Shown one piece after another: positions 6,856-15,201 of a DNA stretch of 64,000 bases (the first letter of the stretch is position 1; every line of letters starts with the position of its first letter). The DNA is from Streptomyces sp. AC512_CC834 (GTDB taxonomy: Bacteria; Actinomycetota; Actinomycetes; Streptomycetales; Streptomycetaceae), in contig NZ_JAGMUO010000025.1 of assembly GCF_019049325.1 (NCBI RefSeq), forward strand, positions 1-64,000, given 5' to 3'. The notes below the pieces were generated by a model. It made no database searches and had not been told where the DNA came from. It was given only the letters and a program-made list of their open reading frames with translations. A program made the translations under genes and the position numbers.

Positions 6856-7647
6856 TCAGCACACGTGCAGTTCGACCGGCGGCAGATGCGGCGAGCGGGC
6901 GCGTACCGTGCTCCGGACTTCCAGAGGGAGGCTGGCGTGCACGGCCCCGGCCAAGGCCAGCTGCCCGGCGCGCAGCCGGTCGCCGCAGTGGTGGAGCCGA
7001 CCGGCGAGCCAGACCAGGGCACGGAGCGGGTCCCCCAGGACGGCACGGCCCGCTCCGGTGACCACCGCGGAGCCGTCGACACTGACGACCAGCGCCTCGG
7101 CGGACAGGTCCATCTCCGCACTCAGCGGCACCATGGACCCGGTGACGACCCGAGCGCACGACGCGTTGTCGGCGATGCTGTCCGCGATCGTGATCCGCCA
7201 ACTGGTGAAGCGGGTGTCGATCACTTCCAGGGCGAGGAACACCTCCTTCACCGCCGCCCGTGCCTCGTCCTCGCTCACGTTCGGGCCTGCCAGATCGCAG
7301 CCGAGCCGGAACGCGATCTCGGCCTCTACCCGCGGCTGCATCAGCACCGAACGGGCCACGGCGCTGCCGGTAGGGAGCACCATGTCGTCCAGCAGAACGC
7401 CCCAGTCCGGCTCGTCGACGCCCATCTGCTCCTGCATGGCCTTGGAGGTCACCCCGGCCTTGTGGCCGACGACGCGGGCGCCACCCGCGATCCGCTGGGT
7501 GACCGCCGCCTTCTGCACCCGGTAGGCCGTAGCCAAGGGCAGTCCCGGCCGCCGCGCGGTCAGCGCCTCGATCGGCACCTGCTCGTACTCCGCCGCGAGC
7601 AGAGCCGACGCCGAGGCGGCGATCCAGCGATCCTCCTGGTCGTCCAT
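6856..7647 (-). CDS. 2-keto-4-pentenoate hydratase (MhpD/DmpE family)
   Basis: 263 residues from the ATG at 7647, preceded by GAGGAGGG; the seven codons upstream in frame are rejected for this reason. It belongs to the fumarylacetoacetate-hydrolase-like hydratase family. Visible features are VVGHKAGVTSKAMQEQMGV (substrate loop), the metal-ligand stretch VEAEIAFRLGCDL and EVIDTRF. The enzyme adds water to 2-hydroxypenta-2,4-dienoate to give 4-hydroxy-2-oxovalerate, the substrate of the aldolase two genes on. It is the first gene of the operon and faces the HTH/TPR regulator across a 189-bp control region. Confidence 0.85.
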   Translation of the reverse strand: MDDQEDRWIAASASALLAAEYEQVPIEALTARRPGLPLATAYRVQKAAVTQRIAGGARVVGHKAGVTSKAMQEQMGVDEPDWGVLLDDMVLPTGSAVARSVLMQPRVEAEIAFRLGCDLAGPNVSEDEARAAVKEVFLALEVIDTRFTSWRITIADSIADNASCARVVTGSMVPLSAEMDLSAEALVVSVDGSAVVTGAGRAVLGDPLRALVWLAGRLHHCGDRLRAGQLALAGAVHASLPLEVRSTVRARSPHLPPVELHVC

Positions 7648-7836
7648 GGCAATCCCTCCTCGGGGCATGGGGCATCACATGCGGTTCGCGGATGTGGGCA
7701 CAGGAGCAGATCCGGGGGCGGCACTGGTACCAGCCGCCGGGATCTGGCCTGATGGAGAGTCAACCGGCGTTCGCCGCACAGCGGTACCGTGTCGGGCAGG
7801 CCAAGCGGTATATCGCGTATATCCGGACAGGTGCTC
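7648..7836. promoter_or_regulatory. Divergent control region of the accessory operon and its regulator, with direct repeats
   Basis: The 189-bp gap separates the operon start (7647, minus) from the regulator start (7837, plus). At 7808-7814 and 7817-7823 the heptamer GTATATC occurs twice in direct orientation with a 9-bp period. It is the only AT-rich patch nearby and lies 14 bp before the regulator start codon, so it could be an operator or part of a -10 region. Clear -35/-10 pairs could not be assigned. Confidence 0.45.
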
Positions 7837-9210
7837 ATGACCACCCGTATGCCGAACATCCAGCTCAGCGCGCTTGTCGCCGAATCCGGCCTCACCTACG
7901 AGGCGCTGGCCAAGGCGGTCTGCGCGGTCGCCGCCGAATGCGGCACACACTTACGCACGAACAAGTCCAACGTCGAGCACTGGCTCAGCGGATCCGTGCC
8001 CCGCGGCGACACACCCCGTTACCTTGCGGTCGCGCTCTCCCGACGCCTGGGATGCCTCCTTACCCCCGCCGACCTCGGCTTGCTCTCCCCACCAGAGGCC
8101 GAAAATGACACCATCGGGCTGTCCCTCGGGAGCGACCCGATGGATGTTCTGCTACCGATGTGGAGGTACGAGTTGGACCGCCGCCGCTTCCTGACGGCCT
8201 CCGCCTACTCCGTGGCAGCCGCAGCCCTACCCCTCAGCCACCTTCAGGACATCGCCTCCCGCACCCAGGCCGCTCGCACCGGCCACATTGTCGGCATGGC
8301 CGAAGTCGCCGCCGTCCGCGACATGATCCACGCGTTCTCGGAGATGGACGAACGTCACGGCGGTCAACACGGCCGCAGCGCCCTGGTCACCTACCTCCGC
8401 GATGACGTCGCCTCGCTGTGCCGGGCTCGGTTCCGTACTGACGAAGCCCGCCGGCAGATGCTCTCCGCCGCCGGCCGAGGCGTCCACCTGCTGGGCTGGA
8501 AAAGCTACGACGCGGGTCAGCAGGGACTCGCCCAGCGCTACTACCTCCAGTCCTACGCCCTGGCCGCCGAATCCGGACTGCGCGGGCACGACGGATTCGT
8601 GATGCGCACGATGGCCATGCAGGGCCTCAAGCTTCACCGCCCCGAGCACTGCCTGGGCCTGGCCGAGACCGGCCTGTACCGCGCCAAGGGGCGGGTCGAC
8701 GCCCAGACCGAAGCCCTCTTCCGCGTCGTCCACGCCCACACCCTGGCCAAGAGTGGCAAGCGCCGCGCGGCCCTCGCCGAGGCCGAACACGCCCGTACCC
8801 TGCTGACCGCCGCTCCCGGCGACGAGGTGCCGTTCTGGGCGCTGGCCTGGGGCCCACCGGCCGCGTCGGTGTACTCCCGCACCGCCAAGGTCCATGAGAC
8901 CCTGGGAGACCACCGGGCCGCCGCCGAGCAGTACGCGCTGGCCGCCACGGCCCGCCCGGCAGACACCTACGCGCGCATCGTCGCCCTGGACCTGGTCGCG
9001 GGCGCCGAGATGCACCTCAAGCGCGGCAGCATCGAGCAGGCGTGCGCCACCTGGCATCGGGCCATCGACCACATGGACGGTGTCCGCTCCGTCCGTACCC
9101 GAAAGGCGGTCTCCCGCATGCGCGGCGACCTCGCACGCTTCCGGTCCCGTGGCCTGCGGTGCGTGGCCGAGCTCGACGAACGGGGACGCGACCTCCTCTC
9201 CGGCGTCTGA
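7837..9210 (+). CDS. HTH-domain transcriptional regulator with tetratricopeptide-like repeats
   Basis: 457 residues from the ATG at 7837 (ATG at 7849 is an alternative). The first 80 residues look like an XRE-type HTH (LTYEALAKAVCAVAAECG, then NKSNVEHWLSGSVPRG). From about residue 100 to the end it is helical with repeated pairs such as RAALAEAEHARTLL and HRAAAEQYALAATARPAD, as in TPR regulators common in Streptomyces. It diverges from the operon's first gene, so it is the natural candidate for a pathway-specific regulator. The ligand, and whether it represses or activates, are unknown. Confidence 0.75.
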   Translation: MTTRMPNIQLSALVAESGLTYEALAKAVCAVAAECGTHLRTNKSNVEHWLSGSVPRGDTPRYLAVALSRRLGCLLTPADLGLLSPPEAENDTIGLSLGSDPMDVLLPMWRYELDRRRFLTASAYSVAAAALPLSHLQDIASRTQAARTGHIVGMAEVAAVRDMIHAFSEMDERHGGQHGRSALVTYLRDDVASLCRARFRTDEARRQMLSAAGRGVHLLGWKSYDAGQQGLAQRYYLQSYALAAESGLRGHDGFVMRTMAMQGLKLHRPEHCLGLAETGLYRAKGRVDAQTEALFRVVHAHTLAKSGKRRAALAEAEHARTLLTAAPGDEVPFWALAWGPPAASVYSRTAKVHETLGDHRAAAEQYALAATARPADTYARIVALDLVAGAEMHLKRGSIEQACATWHRAIDHMDGVRSVRTRKAVSRMRGDLARFRSRGLRCVAELDERGRDLLSGV

Positions 9211-9212
9211 CC

Positions 9213-10058
9213 TCAGCGGCACCCGGAGAAACGGCGGACGACCGGCTCCAGGTAGTCCGCGTGCGGACCGGCCAGAACGGCCAGTTCGTCCGGTGAGCGC
9301 ACCAGAGCGATGCCGTCGAGTTCAGGTTCACGGCCCTGGGCGCGCTCGACCGCCGCAGCAGCGGTGAAGTCCGCGCGCAGCGTCGCCTCGGGAAGGGCCG
9401 GTGCCAGGTAGGTCAGGCCGACACTGCCGTTCTCGCCGCGCGTGACCACCCACAGCTGCAGGTCCTCGAAAGCCAAGCCGATCCCCAACTCCTCTACCAG
9501 CTCCCGCGCGGCCTGGCCGGCTAGTGCCGACTCGTCCAGTCCCGCCTCGCCCCGGGGCGGCTCCACCGATCCCCCTGGCAGCTGCCAGCGGCCCGGGGCG
9601 GCCGTGGAGGGCGACATCCTCGCCACCAGCACACGGCCGTCGTCAGTCGGCTGGACGACGTTTACGAACAACGAGGGCAGCGCAGTGGCACCAGGAACGC
9701 GACGCAGAGCGTAGTGCCGGTAGGTCACACGCACCCACGACAGACGCAGGACGCGCGGCCCAGTCCACTCCAGCCCCCCACACGCCACCACAGGCCCGTC
9801 GAAGAGAGAGGGGTTGGCCCGCACTGCCATGTCCCACACCCGGTCCCGGGCCTCAGCGTCCCGGGGCGGCACCGGCGGCTCCGCAGCTTCGGCCAGCAAG
9901 ACCCGTTCAGCCTCGAAGAGGGCAATGCCCGCGGGGGGCAGCGTCTCGGTCACCGGCCCATCGTAGAACCCACTCCGACTCGCGTCCCTCGCCGTCCGGC
10001 GTGACTCGCCGACCACCTGGGAGAACGCGGGCCGCCCCGCACCCACTGTCAAGATCAT
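9213..10058 (-). CDS. NUDIX hydrolase
   Basis: 281 residues. The Nudix core is in the C-terminal half: GRWQLPGGSVEP, then after an insertion the helix AARELVEELGIGL. The spacing between the first box Glu and the R-E pair is one residue longer than the standard box and there is a Gly/Glu-rich insertion, so the metal site may be slightly altered. The N-terminal 120 residues resemble the leader domain of several actinobacterial Nudix proteins (DRVWDMAVRANPSLFDGPV). Substrate is probably a nucleoside diphosphate derivative but cannot be named. It ends 3 bp from the regulator stop, in convergent orientation. Confidence 0.75.
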   Translation of the reverse strand: MILTVGAGRPAFSQVVGESRRTARDASRSGFYDGPVTETLPPAGIALFEAERVLLAEAAEPPVPPRDAEARDRVWDMAVRANPSLFDGPVVACGGLEWTGPRVLRLSWVRVTYRHYALRRVPGATALPSLFVNVVQPTDDGRVLVARMSPSTAAPGRWQLPGGSVEPPRGEAGLDESALAGQAARELVEELGIGLAFEDLQLWVVTRGENGSVGLTYLAPALPEATLRADFTAAAAVERAQGREPELDGIALVRSPDELAVLAGPHADYLEPVVRRFSGCR

Positions 10059-10169
10059 CTCGTAGCGGCTTTTGGGCTCACCTTGGATTGGACTCGAGAC
10101 AGGGGCCTGACGCGTTCGCCCCGGGCCTTCGAAGGATCCGTCGTCGCCGACGTAGGAGGCGCGTGGCCG

Positions 10170-11558
10170 TCAGGACCCGCTCGGCCGGCACAGCAGGGGC
10201 TTGTCCAACTCCGAGCAGGGGCGGTGGCCCTCGGCGCGGATGATGTCCTTGCCGACCTCGTTGGCGAGGTAGCGCAGGAAACCCGCGGCGATCGAGTCGG
10301 CCGGCGGTTCGCCGTAGGTGTAGGCGATCTCCGTCTGCCAGTACGGGTACGCCCCCTGGTCGGCGCCCTCCAGGGTGGCCGGCAGCGGCTCGCCGTCCAG
10401 GACCTGTTCCTGGAGCGTGGTGCGGGTGCCGGAGCCCGGATTGCGGCTGACGAGGTGGACGGGCAGGTCGTTGCCCTTCACCTGGTTCCAGTTGGTGATC
10501 TCTCCCGCGTAGAGGCGCCTGACCTGTTCCAGCGACAGGTCGCGGACCCCGGCGTCCTTGTTGACCACCAGGGTGAACAGGGACAGGGCGACCGGTCTGG
10601 GCAGCAACTGCGGGCGGCCGTCGGACTTGGGGCCGTCGCTGAACGCCAGCCGGTCTCCCAGGCCTTGTCCCTCTTCGGGTGCTGCCTTCCCGCCCGCCGA
10701 GGCGAGGGCGTCCAGGCCGGGGACACTGCCCTTGAAGGAGTTGTCGGTGAACGGGATGCGGGCGCCGGGGCAGGTCTTCACGTACTGCTCGGCGGCACGC
10801 TCCAGCACCGGCTGGAACGCGGTGGAACCGGACAGGTGCAGCGTCCCCTCGGCGCAGTCCAGCGGCGCTGCCCGGGTGTCGTCGTCCCGGACGAAGGTGG
10901 ACACGGACTGGGCCGTGCTGACCAGCACCAGCAGGGCGAGCAGCCAGCGGACCGGGCGGGAGGCGAAGGGGTAGTACTCGGTCCTCTTGATGGTCCCGCC
11001 GCGCACCCCTCCGACGATGCCCGCGGTGATCTCCGGGCCGGGGAGGTCGTCCCCGACGGCGCCGGTGACGCGGTCCAGGACCGCCAGCACCTTGTAGTGC
11101 GCACGGCGGTTGAGCTTCACCTTGGGGAGGGTGATGACACCGTCCGTGGCACCGAGGCCCTGGGTCCCCGGTTCGAAGAAGTCGCGCAGCACGGGGTGGC
11201 TGCACTCCGTCACGACCATGCCGACCACGCGGCGGCCCGGGAACGCCGCCCGTATCCCCACCGGGTCGTCGGCACGGGCGACGTAGTCCCCCTCGACGAT
11301 CGGGGTCCAGCCGACGTTCTCGATGCGCAGCAGCACGACCGACGGGTCGGCCAGGCCGACGCCGTCCCATTGCATGCTCTGGAGCACCCCGGCCGCCGGC
11401 CCGGGGACGCCGGAGCCCGAGTCCCGGGCGCTGGTGTCCATCTGGACGCGGTAGCCGAGCCGTTTGCGGCCGGCCAGGAAGAACTCCCACAGGGCGGCGG
11501 TCACGGGCACGGCGAGGCCGAGCACGGCGATCAGCGATTCCCACGGAACACCGTTCAT
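10170..11558 (-). CDS. Membrane-anchored PstS-like substrate-binding domain protein
   Basis: 462 residues with ATG preceded by GGGGGAG. Residues 6-28 form a first membrane segment, and about 205-226 (VRWLLALLVLVSTAQ) a second; the part between has no recognised fold. Residues about 240-455 resemble phosphate-binding PstS: LHLSGSTAFQPVLERAAEQY, the hinge motif VVNKDAGVRDLSLEQVRRLY, then EITNWNQV and RNPGSGTRTT. The binding lobe would face outside the cell. No pstCAB genes are near, so it may sense or scavenge rather than feed a transporter. The ligand is not certain. Confidence 0.7.
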   Translation of the reverse strand: MNGVPWESLIAVLGLAVPVTAALWEFFLAGRKRLGYRVQMDTSARDSGSGVPGPAAGVLQSMQWDGVGLADPSVVLLRIENVGWTPIVEGDYVARADDPVGIRAAFPGRRVVGMVVTECSHPVLRDFFEPGTQGLGATDGVITLPKVKLNRRAHYKVLAVLDRVTGAVGDDLPGPEITAGIVGGVRGGTIKRTEYYPFASRPVRWLLALLVLVSTAQSVSTFVRDDDTRAAPLDCAEGTLHLSGSTAFQPVLERAAEQYVKTCPGARIPFTDNSFKGSVPGLDALASAGGKAAPEEGQGLGDRLAFSDGPKSDGRPQLLPRPVALSLFTLVVNKDAGVRDLSLEQVRRLYAGEITNWNQVKGNDLPVHLVSRNPGSGTRTTLQEQVLDGEPLPATLEGADQGAYPYWQTEIAYTYGEPPADSIAAGFLRYLANEVGKDIIRAEGHRPCSELDKPLLCRPSGS

Positions 11559-11800
11559 GACCCGACTCCCCCGACAGGACGCACATGGATGGGGAGGCCA
11601 TGCTGTCCGGGACGAAGCGATCGCGGGAACAGGACTGCTGACCTTCCGTCAGAAGTTCACCGGTGTGTCATCCGGGGCACGGGGTGTTTCCCGGACGTTG
11701 GTTGCCGTCGCTGTGCGGGCCATTGACGCGCAAGGGGTTCGATTCTACGTTCCGTCCGAAAAGACGATCGTTGTTCGAGATATGGAACAGGAGCGTCCCC
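11559..11800 (+). promoter_or_regulatory. Control region of the arabinanase gene with GTTC...GAAC motif
   Basis: This 242-bp gap lies upstream of the GH43 gene and of the divergent PstS-like gene. An inverted pair GTTC (11773-11776) and GAAC (11785-11788) spaced by 8 bp sits just before the ribosome-binding site, and a further GTTCGA occurs near 11739. This could be an operator for sugar control. No convincing -35/-10 pair was found. Confidence 0.3.
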
Positions 11801-12775
11801 GTGAGCCGCATGCGCAGACGAACCGCACTCCTCGCTCTCCCCGCCGCCGTCCTGCTCGCCCTCGTCCCGACCACGGCGTCGGCGTACCCCGACCCGGGCC
11901 GGGTCACCGGGTCCGTCGTCACCCACGACCCGACGATGATCCGCACCTCGTCCGGGCAGTACCGGCTCTACGCCACCGGCGGCGGCATCAGCAGTAAGAC
12001 ATCGACCGACCGCACCGCCTTCTCCGCCGGCGCGGACGCCTTCGGCTCCCGGCCCGGCTGGTGGTCCCGGTACTCCAGCGTCCCGGAGGCCTGGGCGCCG
12101 GACATCTCGTACCACGGCGGCAAGTACCTGATGTACTACTCGGTCTCGTCGTTCGGCTCCAACACCTCCGCCATCGGGCTGGCGGGCTCCACCACCGCAG
12201 CGCCGGGCAGTTGGAGCGACTACGGCATCGTCTACACGTCGGGCTCCGCGAGCGACTACAACGCCATCGACCCGAACCTCTTCGTCGACGACGACGGCAC
12301 GTGGTGGCTGTCCTTCGGCAGTTGGTGGACCGGCATCAAGATGATCCGGATCGACCCGGCCACCGGCAAGCAGCTCGCCTCCGACACCGCCCGCCGCTCC
12401 CTCGCCTCCCGCCCGACCGGGACCAAGGCCGTCGAGGCCCCGTACATCGTCAGGCGGAACGGGTACTACTACCTCTTCGCCTCGTACGACACCTGCTGCG
12501 CCGGCACCAGTTCCACCTACAAGGTCAAGGTCGGCCGGGCGGCCGACGTCACCGGGCCCTACCTCGACAGGAACGGGGTGTCGATGATGAACAACGGCGG
12601 TACGCCGGTCCTCGAGTCGCACGGCAGCGTCATCGGACCCGGCGGGCAGTCGATCATGAACGACGTGGACGGCGACCTGATCGTGTACCACTACTACGAC
12701 GGTGACGACCACGGCACGCCCAAGCTCGGCATCAACCTCCTGGACTGGAGCAGCGGCTGGCCCGTCGCGTACTGA
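11801..12775 (+). CDS. Secreted GH43 endo-alpha-1,5-L-arabinanase
   Basis: 324 residues from GTG at 11801, chosen over ATG at 11810 because CAGGAG lies 7 nt upstream. A Sec signal peptide ends at about residue 28 (LVPTTASA). The five-bladed propeller active site of GH43 is complete: base Asp43 in THDPTMIR, Asp157 in AIDPNLF and acid Glu212 in VEAPYIV. The EAWAPDIS and GSWWTGIKM stretches are arabinanase features. It would cut linear arabinan outside the cell, releasing arabino-oligosaccharides, in keeping with the sugar importer further on. No carbohydrate-binding module is attached. Confidence 0.9.
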   Translation: MSRMRRRTALLALPAAVLLALVPTTASAYPDPGRVTGSVVTHDPTMIRTSSGQYRLYATGGGISSKTSTDRTAFSAGADAFGSRPGWWSRYSSVPEAWAPDISYHGGKYLMYYSVSSFGSNTSAIGLAGSTTAAPGSWSDYGIVYTSGSASDYNAIDPNLFVDDDGTWWLSFGSWWTGIKMIRIDPATGKQLASDTARRSLASRPTGTKAVEAPYIVRRNGYYYLFASYDTCCAGTSSTYKVKVGRAADVTGPYLDRNGVSMMNNGGTPVLESHGSVIGPGGQSIMNDVDGDLIVYHYYDGDDHGTPKLGINLLDWSSGWPVAY

Positions 12776-12814
12776 CCCGCGCGACGGCCGAGGCGGTCGC
12801 GACGGCCGCGGCGA

Positions 12815-14026
12815 TCACTCCGTGTCGTCGTGGCCGCGCAGGTGGAGCGAGCGGAGGGCCACCTCCATGGCGAAGCGGTGGTCGGGGTCGGCGAGGCGGT
12901 CGCCCAGGTAGGAGTCCAGTGTCCGCAGGCGGTAGCGGACGGTCTGGGCGTGCACGCCGAGCATCTCGCCGACCTGTTCCGCGGGCGCCCGGGTGGAGAC
13001 GTGGACCCGGAGGGTCTCGACGAGCCGGTCGCGCCGCTTGGCGGGTAACTCGTCGAGCGGGGCCAGTTCACGCGCCGCGACCCGGTCGACGAGGGCGGAG
13101 TCGGACAGCAGCCACAGCGTCGTCAGGTGATCCTCGCAGCGGACCAGCGGAGCGTCGGGTATGACATCGTCGTCAACGAGCTGCAGCACACGGCGGGCCC
13201 AGCGGACGGAGTCGGCGGCCTGCGCGATCGGTACGGTCAGGCCCACCGCGGCGCGGGTGCCGGCCAGGGCCGTGCGGATCATGTCGAGGCGGGCGGGGGT
13301 GAGGTCCCCGGGGACGAGCAGGTGCGGCTGCGGTATGTCCAGGTCGGCGAGGACGTCCCGGTCGAGTGCCGCCTGGATGTGTTCCGGCACCGGAGCGTGC
13401 AGGGCGACGAGGAAGCACGACCGGGGCAGCTCCCAGGCGGCGGCCTTGCACAGTTCGGAGACGGTCGCATGCGGCAGCGGTGAGGCGGCCAGCAGCAGGT
13501 GCAGCAGTTGTCTTCGTAACGCGGACTCCTCGGAGGCGGCTCGGTCCCGTACCTCCACGTACCCCTCGCGGGTGACCACCTCCAGTTCCTCGACGTAGGC
13601 GAAGAGGGCGTCGGCGAAGGCGAGGATGAGCGTGGGGGAGAGGCTGAACTGCCGTCCCAGTGTCTTGGCCCGGCGCAGGGTGATGCGGGCGCCGAGCCGG
13701 TAGGCGCTCTGCAGGACCTCCAGGTCACGGCCCTCGTAGGCCTCCACCCGGCCGAACCGGCGCAGCAGTTCGTCCCGCAGTTCCGAGCTGCTGGCGGGGT
13801 CGGCCACCCGGTCCACGAAGGCGGTCAGTGCCTGTTCGACTCCCTGGCGGATCGCGTCCCCGTCGGGGCCGTTGAGCAGCCTGCCGTACACCGGGTACGC
13901 GCGGGTGACCTCGGTTCGTATCTCGTTCAGCAGCCCCGGGAGCAGCGGGCGCATGAAAGCCGCGAACTTCTTGGGGAGGGGGTCGAGCGGTTCACCGAGC
14001 ACCGACGGACGCGCGATTGAGGGCAT
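12815..14026 (-). CDS. PucR-type helix-turn-helix transcriptional regulator
   Basis: 403 residues from the ATG at 14026, which has AAGGGA six bases upstream; an in-frame ATG at 14050 would add eight residues. The C-terminal PucR HTH is clear (PAEQVGEMLGVHAQTVRYRL). The middle part resembles the GGDEF-like domain of this family. The protein is similar in layout to FasR at 62587-63792, which controls fatty acid synthesis. It is adjacent to the secreted-protein genes and the mce operon and may control them. Two palindromes lie upstream of it. Confidence 0.85.
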   Translation of the reverse strand: MPSIARPSVLGEPLDPLPKKFAAFMRPLLPGLLNEIRTEVTRAYPVYGRLLNGPDGDAIRQGVEQALTAFVDRVADPASSSELRDELLRRFGRVEAYEGRDLEVLQSAYRLGARITLRRAKTLGRQFSLSPTLILAFADALFAYVEELEVVTREGYVEVRDRAASEESALRRQLLHLLLAASPLPHATVSELCKAAAWELPRSCFLVALHAPVPEHIQAALDRDVLADLDIPQPHLLVPGDLTPARLDMIRTALAGTRAAVGLTVPIAQAADSVRWARRVLQLVDDDVIPDAPLVRCEDHLTTLWLLSDSALVDRVAARELAPLDELPAKRRDRLVETLRVHVSTRAPAEQVGEMLGVHAQTVRYRLRTLDSYLGDRLADPDHRFAMEVALRSLHLRGHDDTE

Positions 14027-14050
14027 GAGTGTTCCCTTGGTCTGCGACAT

Positions 14051-14209
14051 GTCCGGTGGGGTGGCCGGCCGGGCCCCGCCTTCGTCGGGCGGAGCCTGGA
14101 CCGGTCCACGGGGTGTTCACCGGCTTGGCAAGCCGACGGTAAATCAACTTCTGTGTGATGTACATCTCTTGGGGAGGAAACGTGCCACAGTTGTGTGAGT
14201 GCGCGGTCG
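14051..14209 (-). promoter_or_regulatory. Leader of the PucR gene with two palindromes
   Basis: CGGCTTGGCAAGCCG (14121-14135) is a 7-bp inverted repeat with one central base, and GATGTACATC (14157-14166) is a perfect 10-bp palindrome. Both are upstream of the PucR gene and downstream of the secreted-protein gene. Either may be an operator, perhaps for autoregulation; the first could instead be a short terminator. Confidence 0.4.
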
Positions 14210-15157
14210 TTACTTGACGGCGGAGTGCCAGTTCTCCGCCAGGACCTTGCCGGCGTCGGGGACGACGGTCCCGGGTGCGTTGAGGCCGGTGAGGTGGGTC
14301 TGTGTGTTGTCGAGGGTCACGCTGTTGTTCCCGGCGGCGGAGGGCAGCCCGGTCTTCGCGTTGACCGCCGCGTTGATCAGACCGACGTTCAGGCCGCAGC
14401 CGGTGGCGCCGGGCACCGCGAAGGTGCTGTCGTTCTGGGTGGCGCCGCTGAGGTTGATCCGGCTCATCTCGCCGGCCGGGTCGGTGGTGCCGTCGCCCTG
14501 GAAGAAGGTCATTCCGAACGCCGGGTAGGTGCGGTTCTCCGGGCGCAGCACGATCGGGTCGGCGAGCGTTCCGATGTAGCAGTTGTCGCCGAGGAGCGGG
14601 TTCTCCAGGTGAATGCGGACCGGCAGGGCGACGATGGGCATGTCCGTGAGGACCCCTGCGGTCTGGTCGAAGGCGTAGGGCGCGCCCGCGGACTCCATGG
14701 TCGCGGTGATCTTGTTGAGGCTGGAGTTCTCCAGTGACTCGCAGATGCCCGTGATCACGAATATGTCGCTCGGACACATCAGGCCGAGCAGCCCGCCGGG
14801 CACGGCGGCGGGCTCGGCGACCAGCGCGCCGGAGGCCGGCGCGACCACGCTGCTGGTGCCGTCCGCGTTCTGGACGACGCCGATCTGGAGGTTGGTTCTG
14901 CCGGTCGTCACGGTGGTGTCGCCCAGCTTGATGGAACCACTCGCCGAGGTGGACACCACACACTGCGGGGTCTTGTCGAAGCCGTCGGCGGCCAGCATCG
15001 CCGGGGCGTCCACGGGGCAGCGGGTGAAGGGGGCCCACTCGCCGTTCAGGGCGGGGTCGGCGGCGGTCGCCGTGCCCAGGGAGGCGAAGGCGCCGAGCGC
15101 GGTCAGCGCGGAGACGGTGGCGAGGCGGGTGCGGGTGCGGGTGGAGATCGGGGGCAT
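14210..15157 (-). CDS. Secreted protein of unknown function
   Basis: 315 residues. A Sec signal peptide ends near residue 33 (FASLGTATAADPA). The mature part is rich in Gly, Thr and beta-like stretches with several Cys pairs (RCPV, QCVV, MCPSD, GICE, DNCYIG, GCGL) that suggest disulfide bonds outside the cell. No catalytic motif is recognised. It lies 44 nt downstream of the second secreted-protein gene and shares its regulation region. Together with the next genes it flanks the mce operon, so it may be part of the lipid uptake system at the cell surface. Confidence 0.6.
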   Translation of the reverse strand: MPPISTRTRTRLATVSALTALGAFASLGTATAADPALNGEWAPFTRCPVDAPAMLAADGFDKTPQCVVSTSASGSIKLGDTTVTTGRTNLQIGVVQNADGTSSVVAPASGALVAEPAAVPGGLLGLMCPSDIFVITGICESLENSSLNKITATMESAGAPYAFDQTAGVLTDMPIVALPVRIHLENPLLGDNCYIGTLADPIVLRPENRTYPAFGMTFFQGDGTTDPAGEMSRINLSGATQNDSTFAVPGATGCGLNVGLINAAVNAKTGLPSAAGNNSVTLDNTQTHLTGLNAPGTVVPDAGKVLAENWHSAVK

Positions 15158-15201
15158 GGCGGTGGCCTTTCGTGGAGGCTTCCGGGATGGGGTGGGGCGG
15201 C

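Noticed and set aside
1092..7647. Simple aromatic meta-cleavage catabolic operon
   Set aside because: No extradiol dioxygenase, hydrolase or decarboxylase is present, and KASIII, ACP and the lyase have no place in that pathway. A partial catabolic role is still possible.
5878..7752. 624-codon plus-strand frame across the dehydrogenase and hydratase genes
   Set aside because: It crosses two genes on the other strand that have catalytic motifs and ribosome-binding sites.
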